The notes beneath the pieces were generated by a model, which searched no databases, was not told the DNA's origin, and worked only from the letters and a program-made list of their open reading frames with translations. From an uncultured Oscillospiraceae bacterium (lineage in GTDB: Bacteria > Bacillota > Clostridia > Oscillospirales > Acutalibacteraceae): DNA of 8,145 bases. Position 1 is the first letter of the stretch. Each line of letters begins with the position of its first letter. Where the stretch lies: assembly GCA_900553255.1 (NCBI GenBank), contig USCI01000097.1:1-8145 (forward strand), given 5' to 3'. The position numbers and the translations under genes were made by a program. Positions 1 to 5,321 of the stretch are shown piece after piece.

Positions 1-50
1 TGTAGCACAGCCCTTGGAGAGGGGCTCTAATAACTACTACTCTATTATAC

Positions 51-93
51 AAGGAGGATACGCTATATGGATTTCAGCTATAGTTCACCATGA
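51..93 (+). promoter_or_regulatory. Ribosome binding site and 8-codon remnant start of the truncated hydrolase
   Basis: A strong Shine-Dalgarno sequence (AAGGAGG, 51-57) lies 9 nt before an ATG at 67. That ATG opens a frame of only eight codons, MDFSYSSP, which stops at TGA 91-93. The stop overlaps the ATG at 90 (ATGA), from which the hydrolase frame is open. Clostridial proteins of this hydrolase family often begin with MDFS (from memory of the family), so this looks like the authentic old start, now joined out of frame to the middle of the gene. Re-initiation at the ATGA overlap could still give some expression. Positions 1-50 hold no feature I can support beyond a weak 5-bp hairpin (9-13 with 22-26) that has no T-run. 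Confidence 0.55.
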
Positions 94-917
94 CATCGGG
101 ACTAACCTATAATACAAACACACCTGCGTTTGAAAAAGCCCGGCAGTTGACCGACGGAAAAATGGACACCGTAACGGTCATCAAATGCCTTGCTCAGGAT
201 CCCCTATCCTTCGAGCCGGGCGAAAAATGGGTGTACAGCTTAAGCCACGATGTTTTGGGCGCGGTGGTAGAGGTTATTTCGGGTAAAAAATTTCGCGATT
301 ATGTGAAAGAAAACATATTCCTTCCGCTTGATATGCAGGAATCCTGCTTCCATAACGATTCCGTTCAGGACAGAATGGCGCAGCAATACCAGTCTGCCGA
401 CTTCACCGAAGACGATTTGTCCCGCCTTCGCTCCGGTACGGGCGGGGATGTTATGGACGGCATCACAAATGTGGGGAAAAATGTGGTGGGACATGTTTTC
501 GGCAGCGAATACGACAGCGGCGGGGCCGGGATCACCACCTCTGTTCCGGATTATTCCAAATTTGTATCGGCACTCGCCAACGGCGGAGTCGGGAGCAACG
601 GGGAAAGGATCCTTTCTTCCCGGACGATCGACCTTATGCGTTCCGACCAGCTCAAAGGGCAGCCGAGAGCAGATTACGAATGCCCCGCGCTTAAGGGCTA
701 CAGCTATGGTTTAGGGGTAAGGACCCTGATAAATGTTGCCCAAAGCGGCTCCTTCGGCAGTGTGGGCGAGTTTGGCTGGGGCGGAGCGGCAGGTGCAAAT
801 ACGCTTGTTGATCCAAAGCTTAAGCTTTCCATGTTCTATGCGCAGCATGTGTTAAACCCGCAGGACTGTCATTACCAGCCGGATATCCGGAAAGCCCTGT
901 ATGCCAGCCTGGGCTGA
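90..917 (+). CDS. N-terminally truncated class C beta-lactamase-type serine hydrolase (probable pseudogene)
   Basis: The 275-residue frame matches the C-terminal two thirds of the beta-lactamase class C / penicillin-binding-protein-like family (PF00144). It begins at MTSGLTYN, which in intact members is the conserved (H)LLTMTSGL segment about 110 residues into the protein. Also present are the Y-S-L equivalent of the YxN motif (residues 49-51, in WVYSLSHDVLG), the SGGAGITTSVPDYSKF segment (143-158) and the GEFGWGGAAGAN segment (226-237) near the third active-site element. The C-terminus looks complete. The region with the nucleophile motif SxxK is absent, so the product should be catalytically dead. 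Residues about 112-142 form a Gly-rich stretch that seems longer than in relatives. The ATG at 90 has no ribosome binding site of its own at proper spacing; the good one serves the out-of-frame ATG at 67. Intact relatives are membrane-anchored or cytosolic serine hydrolases and esterases of mostly unknown substrate, not necessarily antibiotic-resistance enzymes. Confidence 0.75.
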   Translation: MTSGLTYNTNTPAFEKARQLTDGKMDTVTVIKCLAQDPLSFEPGEKWVYSLSHDVLGAVVEVISGKKFRDYVKENIFLPLDMQESCFHNDSVQDRMAQQYQSADFTEDDLSRLRSGTGGDVMDGITNVGKNVVGHVFGSEYDSGGAGITTSVPDYSKFVSALANGGVGSNGERILSSRTIDLMRSDQLKGQPRADYECPALKGYSYGLGVRTLINVAQSGSFGSVGEFGWGGAAGANTLVDPKLKLSMFYAQHVLNPQDCHYQPDIRKALYASLG

Positions 918-946
918 CGGAAAGTTCCCTTTTTTCTATGCACAGC

Positions 947-992
947 AACCGCCCGGCCGAAAAACAAAATTGTTTTTCGGCCGGGCGGTTTT
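947..992 (+). terminator. Intrinsic terminator after the truncated hydrolase
   Basis: A perfect 21-bp inverted repeat (947-967 with 970-990) has only two unpaired bases between its arms and ends in a short T-run (989-992). The base of the stem is GC-rich (CCGCCCGGCCG) and the top is an A5/T5 section, so the hairpin is stable. It sits 30 nt after the hydrolase stop codon. On the minus strand no U-tract follows, so it probably works for the plus strand only. Between 993 and 1090 I see no gene and no other convincing signal. Confidence 0.85.
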
Positions 993-1090
993 GCTATGGC
1001 GCAGCTCTCCCCCTGCCCGGTGAGGGAACAGAAATGGCTAATCGTCGGTTCGGCACCGCGCGGGAAATTTTGAGCGCAGGTGCTACAAGT

Positions 1091-1546
1091 CTACGTTCTG
1101 TCGGCAAGATTTTCGATACGAATCATCCCCTTTTTCTCTCTCCGTCTGGCTAAACTCACCAAGCTTTTGGTGTTGCCTGCCAAGCCACAGTCATAGGCAA
1201 TCAAATAATCACTGGTTTTTATCATATATTGATCCGCACGAATTATGGCAGCTCTCTTAGGTACAAACTCCAAGCCTAGGGGATAACACGTATCATCAAA
1301 TTCATCCGGCACAGCCACCGGCCGATCAAACGGGTGGTACGGCAGCAAAAGAGTAAGCATCACCTCAGGATACGATTTCTTGGCTTTTTTAACAGCCTGT
1401 GCCGCATAGCGGTCAAAGTCACCATATTGTCCCACAGTAAATTGCGTCACGCCGAATTCCACAATATGACGTTTCACCGCTTCATCCAACAACGGGCACA
1501 AATCCGACGGAGCCACACGGTGTCCGATGAAAAAACAGTTTGCCAT
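1091..1546 (-). CDS. SLOG-fold protein, DUF1273/YoqJ-like
   Basis: This 151-residue protein begins MANCFFIGHR. A short hydrophobic strand followed by F-I/T-G-H-R is the signature of the DUF1273/YoqJ branch of the SLOG (Rossmann-like, LOG-related) superfamily. Other family features are a glycine motif with acidic residues (VGQYGDFDRYAA, about 38-49), a strand plus LLPYHPFD (about 67-74), and a C-terminal segment (SDYLIAYDCGLAGNTKS, about 112-128) where relatives carry GxT/GGT phosphate-binding residues. SLOG domains bind nucleotides or nucleotide-derived ligands and act as sensors or hydrolases; the ligand here is unknown. The start at 1546 is preferred because GGGGGA lies 7 nt upstream; an ATG five codons earlier (1561) has a weaker site. 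No signal peptide or membrane segment is seen. The gene is AT-richer than those to the right. It diverges from the XRE regulator, which suggests a functional or regulatory pairing. Confidence 0.8.
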   Translation of the reverse strand: MANCFFIGHRVAPSDLCPLLDEAVKRHIVEFGVTQFTVGQYGDFDRYAAQAVKKAKKSYPEVMLTLLLPYHPFDRPVAVPDEFDDTCYPLGLEFVPKRAAIIRADQYMIKTSDYLIAYDCGLAGNTKSLVSLARRREKKGMIRIENLADRT

Positions 1547-1607
1547 TTTGTTTTCCCCCATAAATTTCTTTTTACTATGCCTATATGGTCCGATGCTCTT
1601 TAAAGTC

Positions 1608-1636
1608 ATTATAACATGGCCAGATTGCACATACAA
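1608..1636 (-). promoter_or_regulatory. Promoter of the SLOG gene (extended -10)
   Basis: Read on the minus strand, a perfect TATAAT (1613-1608) is preceded by TGT, giving an extended -10. A -35 candidate TTGTAT (1636-1631) lies 17 bp upstream. The predicted transcript starts near 1601, leaving a leader of about 55 nt. The -35 overlaps the -10 candidate of the divergent XRE gene, so the two promoters should compete or be controlled together. Confidence 0.6.
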
Positions 1637-1637
1637 T
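1609..1637 (+). promoter_or_regulatory. Possible promoter of the XRE regulator gene
   Basis: TACAAT (1632-1637) is a five-of-six match to the -10 consensus and lies well placed before the XRE ribosome binding site. The -35 candidate 17 bp upstream (TTATAA, 1609-1614) is poor, as expected for a weak or regulated promoter. A short inverted repeat ATAC-N7-GTAT (1631-1645) covers this -10 and could be an operator, but it is too short to be sure. Confidence 0.25.
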
Positions 1638-1670
1638 ACAAGTATCCTTCTTTCAGGGGGTTATTTGTTT

Positions 1671-2015
1671 ATGGTGGATTATAAAGACATCGGTATGCGG
1701 ATACGCACGGCGCGGCAAAGGAAAAACATGACACAGGAGCGGCTGGCGGAAGCCGTGGGCGTCGGTGTTACACACATAAGCCACATCGAAACCGGCAACA
1801 GCGTCCCCAGTTTGCAGACGTTGATCGATATTATCAACACACTGGATTGCTCCGCCGACGAGCTGCTTTGTATTGAAATAAACCGGGCCCGGCCGGTATA
1901 TGAAAACTGGCTGGGAGAGCTGGTCGAGGATTGCAGTCAGCAGGAATTAAAGCTGATTACCGATGTTATAGTCGGTCTGAAATCTTCCATGCGCAGGCTG
2001 AAAACATTTGACTAA
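1671..2015 (+). CDS. XRE-family helix-turn-helix transcriptional regulator
   Basis: The 114-residue product is a cytoplasmic DNA-binding protein of the XRE/Cro-C1 family (HTH_3). The domain spans residues about 7-66: helix 1 IGMRIRTARQRKN, helix 2 TQERLAEAVG (21-30), recognition helix VTHISHIETG (33-42), then PSLQTLIDIINTL and the usual end DELL. The C-terminal tail (about 67-114, with DCSQQELKLITDVIVGLKSSMRR) is a short helical extension common in clostridial regulators of this type and is likely a dimerisation element. The start at 1671 follows an AGGGGG ribosome binding site (1655-1660) and puts the HTH at the usual distance from the N-terminus; the open frame continues upstream, but that part runs through the promoter region and antisense to the SLOG start. 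The gene is divergent from the SLOG gene and probably regulates it and itself (inference). No effector-binding domain is present. Confidence 0.88.
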   Translation: MVDYKDIGMRIRTARQRKNMTQERLAEAVGVGVTHISHIETGNSVPSLQTLIDIINTLDCSADELLCIEINRARPVYENWLGELVEDCSQQELKLITDVIVGLKSSMRRLKTFD

Positions 2016-2019
2016 GAGA

Positions 2020-2062
2020 AAAGAGAACCGGTTTTCGTCAATGCCGAAAACCGGTTCTCTTT
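2020..2062. terminator. Bidirectional terminator between the XRE gene and pgeF
   Basis: A perfect 18-bp stem (2020-2037 with 2045-2062) has a 7-nt loop. It lies 4 nt after the XRE stop codon and 15 nt beyond the 3' end of the convergent pgeF gene. The outer stem is A/G-rich on the left and C/T-rich on the right, so both readings end in a T-rich tract (CTCTTTATT on plus, TTCTCTTTTCTCTT on minus). It also marks the change from the AT-richer left section to the GC-rich right section. Confidence 0.85.
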
Positions 2063-2077
2063 ATTCCCGCTCTATTT

Positions 2078-2902
2078 TCACACCATCGCGATAAAGCCCG
2101 CCAGGCTGCCGCGCTGCCCGCCGGTCGCACGGTGGGACCAGAACACGTCCGGATGACAGCGGGTGCACAGGTCGGTGACGGTGATATGCGCCGCCGGCAC
2201 CCCGGCCGCCTCCAGGATCCGGCGGTTGACCGCCCACAGATCAATATAAAACTTCTCCCCCGCCGGACGGCTGCAGCCGTCCGCCTCATCGAGCGCGGCG
2301 AACGCCTGCTGCACCGGCGCATCCACCTCAAAGCAGCACGGGCCGATCGACGGCCCGACCGCGGCAAGGATATTCTCCCGCTTACAGCCGTATTCCCGGC
2401 ACATCCGCTCCACCGTCACCGCGCCGATGCGCGCAACCGTCCCGCGCCAGCCCGCGTGAGAGGTGGCTACCGCCCGGCGCACCGGATCCACGAAAAACAG
2501 CGGCACGCAGTCCGCATACTGGGTGCACAGCACCACCCCGGCCCGGTCGGTCAGCAAACCGTCAATATCCGCATAGCCCCGCTCACGGGTCACCCCGCGC
2601 CCGCAGTCGGCTTCGGTACACACGTGCAGATTCGTATGATGTTCCTGGGCGGAAACCACCGTCTGCTGTGCCGGCACCCCGATGGCGCCGCACAAGCGCC
2701 GGAAGTTCTCCCGCACCCGCTCATCCTCATCCCCGCGGGTAAACGACAGATTCATGCTGGCATATACGCCCTCGCTCACCCCGCCGAGCCGGGTGGAAAA
2801 CCCATGCCGGACAAACGGGATTTCGTCAAAGGCCGGGAAGGTATAATACACGACGCCGTCCTTCTCGTGCGCGGCGAGGGTATGCGTTTCAGGCAGGGTC
2901 AT
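2078..2902 (-). CDS. pgeF: Peptidoglycan editing factor PgeF (laccase-domain / DUF152 family)
   Basis: The 274-residue protein matches the PgeF/YfiH/YlmD family (Cu-oxidase_4, DUF152) at normal length. These cytoplasmic enzymes prevent wrong amino acids at position 1 of the muropeptide stem (known for E. coli YfiH/PgeF); purine nucleoside phosphorylase and deaminase activities are also reported for relatives. The order of motifs is right: HGFSTRLGGVSEGVYASMNL (33-52), QEH with the first metal-ligand His (H88), YADCVPL with the second ligand Cys (C132), SHAGWRG with the third ligand His (H149), GPSIGPCCFEV (183-193) and DLCTRCHPDVFWSHR (244-258). The usual arginine-containing motif near the end is altered to GGQRGSLAGF. 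The start at 2902 has an AAAGGA site 10 nt upstream, inside the end of the preceding glycosyltransferase gene. The start lies 6 nt after that gene's stop, so the two are almost certainly co-transcribed and may be translationally coupled. Confidence 0.93.
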   Translation of the reverse strand: MTLPETHTLAAHEKDGVVYYTFPAFDEIPFVRHGFSTRLGGVSEGVYASMNLSFTRGDEDERVRENFRRLCGAIGVPAQQTVVSAQEHHTNLHVCTEADCGRGVTRERGYADIDGLLTDRAGVVLCTQYADCVPLFFVDPVRRAVATSHAGWRGTVARIGAVTVERMCREYGCKRENILAAVGPSIGPCCFEVDAPVQQAFAALDEADGCSRPAGEKFYIDLWAVNRRILEAAGVPAAHITVTDLCTRCHPDVFWSHRATGGQRGSLAGFIAMV

Positions 2903-2908
2903 CCGCTG

Positions 2909-4066
2909 TCAGTCCTTTCGTTTGGTCTGCGCCGCCTGACGGCAGGCGTCAAGCAGCTGCGCGCACACCGTCTCCACCCCGAAGCGGGAGACGGTCATCT
3001 CCCGGATACGCTGCGGGTCGTAGCCCGCCGCCGTATCCAGCATCCGCAGCATCGCGCCAGCGAGTGCTTCGGCGTCATCCACCGGCGTGAGCAGACCGAT
3101 TTCTTCGGTGACGATATCCTCCGGCCCGCCGCAGCGGGTGCTGATCAGCGGCTTGCCGCAGGCGGCCGCCTCATTGAGCACGCAGGACAGCGTTTCGGTG
3201 CGCGACGAGCAGACAAAACAATCGCAGCCATTCATAAAGGCGGGCACCTCGTCCCGCGGGACCGCTCCCACCAGGCGGCAGCAGTCCCCCACCCCGCCGG
3301 TATCGATGAGCCCCTGCAGTGTCTCCCGCAGGCCGCCCACCCCCGCGATCTCCAGCCGTACCGGCCGGTCGGTCTGCGCCCTGAGCCGGACAAACGCCCG
3401 GATGAGGGTATCGTAACCCTTGATCGGGCGCAGCTGCCCCATCGCGCGGAACACGAACGCCCCATCCTGCGGCGGCGCCGGCAGCGGGCGGAAACGCTCG
3501 GTATCCACCATATCCGGAATTACCCGCGTTTCCCCGAACGGTGCCATCACCCGTTTGAGCGCGGTACTCACACAGGCGTTTACCGCCGCCTTTTCCATCA
3601 CCGCACGCAGGCGCTGCCGCATCGGGCTGCCGTCCGGTTCGGTGATGACAAAGGAGGAATGCTCCATGAAAAAAAGCGGCAGGTCATGCGCTTCGCACAG
3701 CGAAAGCGCCTCATAGCCCAGCAGCGACGAACGCAGGTTGACCACATCCGGCCGGCCCTGCTCCCGCTCGATGCGGCGGTACAGCTTTTCGAGCATCCGC
3801 GTGCGCTGGAAGCAGCGGCCGCGCTCCCAGCGCGGGGTGAGGTTCGGGCGCTTATACACATAGGTATGCACCCCGCCATCGCAGGTATACGTGATACCGC
3901 TATGCGACGGGCGGAAATTGCCCCCCACGTTGACATACGCGACCGTCACCTGCGCGCCGCGCGCCGCCATCGCCTGCGCCTGCTCCCGGTAAAAGGTGCC
4001 GAGCAGCGGCGCTTCGGGGGTCGGGTACCACGACGGCACCATCAGCACCCGGAGCGGTTGAGGCAT
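2909..4066 (-). CDS. GT4-type (GT-B fold) glycosyltransferase
   Basis: The 385-residue protein is a retaining glycosyltransferase of the GT4 family (Glycos_transf_1 with an N-terminal GT4 domain). The N-terminal acceptor domain starts LRVLMVPSWYPTPEAPLLG with FYREQAQAMAARG, and carries EHSSF (135-139). The linker VIPDMVDTERFRP (182-194) leads into the nucleotide-sugar domain with GQLRPIKGYDTLIRAF (210-225), which includes the conserved Lys (K216). The diagnostic E-x7-E motif is present (E291 and E299), followed by ACGKPLISTRCGGPEDIV. No transmembrane segment is seen, so the enzyme is probably cytosolic or peripheral and uses a nucleotide sugar for a cell-surface glycan or glycolipid. Donor and acceptor cannot be told from sequence. 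The start at 4066 follows AAAGGA at 8-nt spacing; the longer frame to 4135 would begin inside the -35 of the promoter. The gene is first in an operon with pgeF. Confidence 0.88.
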   Translation of the reverse strand: MPQPLRVLMVPSWYPTPEAPLLGTFYREQAQAMAARGAQVTVAYVNVGGNFRPSHSGITYTCDGGVHTYVYKRPNLTPRWERGRCFQRTRMLEKLYRRIEREQGRPDVVNLRSSLLGYEALSLCEAHDLPLFFMEHSSFVITEPDGSPMRQRLRAVMEKAAVNACVSTALKRVMAPFGETRVIPDMVDTERFRPLPAPPQDGAFVFRAMGQLRPIKGYDTLIRAFVRLRAQTDRPVRLEIAGVGGLRETLQGLIDTGGVGDCCRLVGAVPRDEVPAFMNGCDCFVCSSRTETLSCVLNEAAACGKPLISTRCGGPEDIVTEEIGLLTPVDDAEALAGAMLRMLDTAAGYDPQRIREMTVSRFGVETVCAQLLDACRQAAQTKRKD

Positions 4067-4105
4067 GAAAATCATCCTTTCGGCTATGGATTTCGCTTTG
4101 CGTAT

Positions 4106-4135
4106 AGTATACACGCTTTCTGGCGCGAAAGACAA
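4106..4135 (-). promoter_or_regulatory. Promoter of the glycosyltransferase-pgeF operon
   Basis: On the minus strand, TTGTCT (4135-4130) and TATACT (4111-4106) are separated by 18 bp. They match the -35 and -10 consensus in four and five of six positions. The predicted start near 4099 gives a leader of about 33 nt ending with the AAAGGA site. It is back to back with the plus-strand promoter at 4151-4179, with no overlap. Confidence 0.6.
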
Positions 4136-4150
4136 GAGGCCGCAAAAATG

Positions 4151-4179
4151 TTGCCAAATCCGTCGCCGGCTGATACAAT
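4151..4179 (+). promoter_or_regulatory. Promoter of the winged-helix protein gene
   Basis: TTGCCA (4151-4156) and TACAAT (4174-4179) each match consensus at five of six positions and are separated by the optimal 17 bp. A TG at 4171-4172 makes the -10 extended. The predicted start near 4186 leaves a leader of about 24 nt with a GGGAGG site (4197-4202) 7 nt before the ATG. This is the best-looking sigma-A type promoter in the window. Confidence 0.72.
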
Positions 4180-4209
4180 GAAATCAATATTTCAACGGGA
4201 GGCGGGCTT

Positions 4210-5259
4210 ATGGACAAAGCAAAAATCCGGTTTCTGCGCATGCAGCGGCAGTTTTTTACCCGGAAAGCCGGCGAACACGACTACCCGGAGCTGTACCGGG
4301 ACATGCAGCCCGGCCAGAATGTGTACTGGAACGGCTTCGGGCAGCCGCCGACCCTCACCCCGCGCACCGCTTTCGACGATCTGGCATTCAACCGGCAGCG
4401 GCAGCTTGGCCGGCGGCTGATCAAGGGCCGGTTCGCGGGCGGCATTCTCGGCTGGATCGTCCCGGAGGATCTGGAGATTTTTGCGGCACTGTACCGCAAA
4501 CCGCTGGAGCATCCGAACGAGATCCAGCTGCACATCCTCGCGCGCATCGAGCGCGAGGGACCGCTGACCATCCAGCAGATCAAGCAGGACACCGGACTGC
4601 TGGTCAAGGAAATCACCCCCGCCCTGCACCGCCTGCAGGAGGCCTTCCTCCTTTACGAGGACCAGTACGACGGCGAATGGGACCGGGGCTGGTACCGGTT
4701 TGTCGAAATGTTCCCCGACGCCGACCTGAACCGCTATTCCCGGCAGGACGCGCTGAAAATCGTGCTGCGGCGGTTCGCCTTCCGCCAAGTCGTGTTCGAC
4801 TTCACGATGGCCAAAGCGTTCTACCGGCTGCCGGAAAAGGAGATCCGGGCGGCGGTCGCCTCCCTCACCGAAGACGGCGTTCTGCTGCCGGCGGACGGCG
4901 GCTATATGCTGGCAGACGACCGCGAAATTCTGGACGCCTGCCGGCCGGAACCGCTGCATTTTGTTTACGCAATCCACCGCAACGATTTCCTGTACAAGTC
5001 CAACGAACCGGCGCTGAAGGCCTGGGTCGCCCCGCTGACCGAGGGGCTGCCCTACGATCACGAGCCGCTGCAGTACCTGCTCATCGACGGCGAATTCCGG
5101 GCGGCCTGCGTCGGCCATTTCCGCAATGGCCCGTATGACCTCAACGACATCGTCTGCGACCTGCCGGACGCCCAAGCGCGCCGGGACGAGATCCTGCAGG
5201 CGGTCGCGGCGGTGAACTTCGGCAAAACACCGCTGCGGTTCATGGGAAAGGCGCTATAG
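4210..5259 (+). CDS. Winged-helix DNA-binding protein, AlkZ/YcaQ DNA glycosylase-like
   Basis: The 349-residue protein resembles the HTH_42 / AlkZ-YcaQ family (PF06224) in general layout. That family includes bacterial DNA glycosylases that unhook interstrand crosslinks (E. coli YcaQ/AlkX) or protect against azinomycin B (AlkZ). A first winged-helix unit is visible at about 104-152 (NEIQLHILARIEREGPLTIQQIKQDTGL, then a second helix and LLYEDQYDG). A second probable unit spans about 180-236 (LKIVLRRF to GYMLADD). A C-terminal beta-rich part (HRNDFLYKSNEP, then YLLIDGEFRAACVGHF) matches the position of the family's PPFD-type and strand segments. I cannot identify the catalytic Gln-x-Gln motif of characterised AlkZ enzymes with confidence; RQRQ at 62-65 is only superficially similar. 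It may be a divergent glycosylase or a non-enzymatic DNA-binding protein. The start is fixed by a well-spaced GGGAGG site. The gene is monocistronic between its own promoter and terminator. Confidence 0.6.
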   Translation: MDKAKIRFLRMQRQFFTRKAGEHDYPELYRDMQPGQNVYWNGFGQPPTLTPRTAFDDLAFNRQRQLGRRLIKGRFAGGILGWIVPEDLEIFAALYRKPLEHPNEIQLHILARIEREGPLTIQQIKQDTGLLVKEITPALHRLQEAFLLYEDQYDGEWDRGWYRFVEMFPDADLNRYSRQDALKIVLRRFAFRQVVFDFTMAKAFYRLPEKEIRAAVASLTEDGVLLPADGGYMLADDREILDACRPEPLHFVYAIHRNDFLYKSNEPALKAWVAPLTEGLPYDHEPLQYLLIDGEFRAACVGHFRNGPYDLNDIVCDLPDAQARRDEILQAVAAVNFGKTPLRFMGKAL

Positions 5260-5282
5260 CCCTGCCCGTTTTTCCCGATAAC

Positions 5283-5320
5283 AACGCCGCCCCGGAGCCA
5301 AAACTCCGGGGCGGCGTTTT
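5283..5320 (+). terminator. Intrinsic terminator after the winged-helix gene
   Basis: A perfect 15-bp GC-rich stem (5283-5297 with 5304-5318) with a 6-nt loop (CCAAAA) ends in a T-run (5317-5320). It lies 24 nt after the plus-strand stop codon and directly abuts the 3' end of the convergent phosphorylase gene. On the minus strand only a poor T-tract follows, so termination of the phosphorylase transcript here would be weaker. Confidence 0.85.
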
Positions 5321-5321
5321 C

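Noticed and set aside
1..1090. Possible attachment-site pair: TGTAGCAC at 1-8 and its reverse complement near 1080-1087
   Set aside because: Only eight bases match, in inverted orientation, with no integrase nearby. Such a match is expected by chance in a window of this size.
938..1153. Plus-strand open frame of 71 codons
   Set aside because: It reads through both arms of the terminator hairpin and into the antisense end of the SLOG gene. No ribosome binding site or family features.
1527..1670. N-terminal extension of the XRE gene to an ATG at 1527
   Set aside because: The added 48 codons overlap the start of the SLOG gene and the divergent promoters. The ATG at 1671 has a ribosome binding site and normal HTH placement.
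4067..4135. Longer N-terminus of the glycosyltransferase starting at 4135
   Set aside because: It would start within the -35 element of the best promoter. The ATG at 4066 has an AAAGGA site at 8 nt, and the family N-terminus begins there.
2132..4420. A very long plus-strand open frame (over 700 codons) opposite pgeF and the glycosyltransferase
   Set aside because: It runs antisense to two well-supported genes, crosses their divergent promoter region and translates to a His/Arg/Pro-rich sequence with no family features. It arises from GC-rich codon usage.
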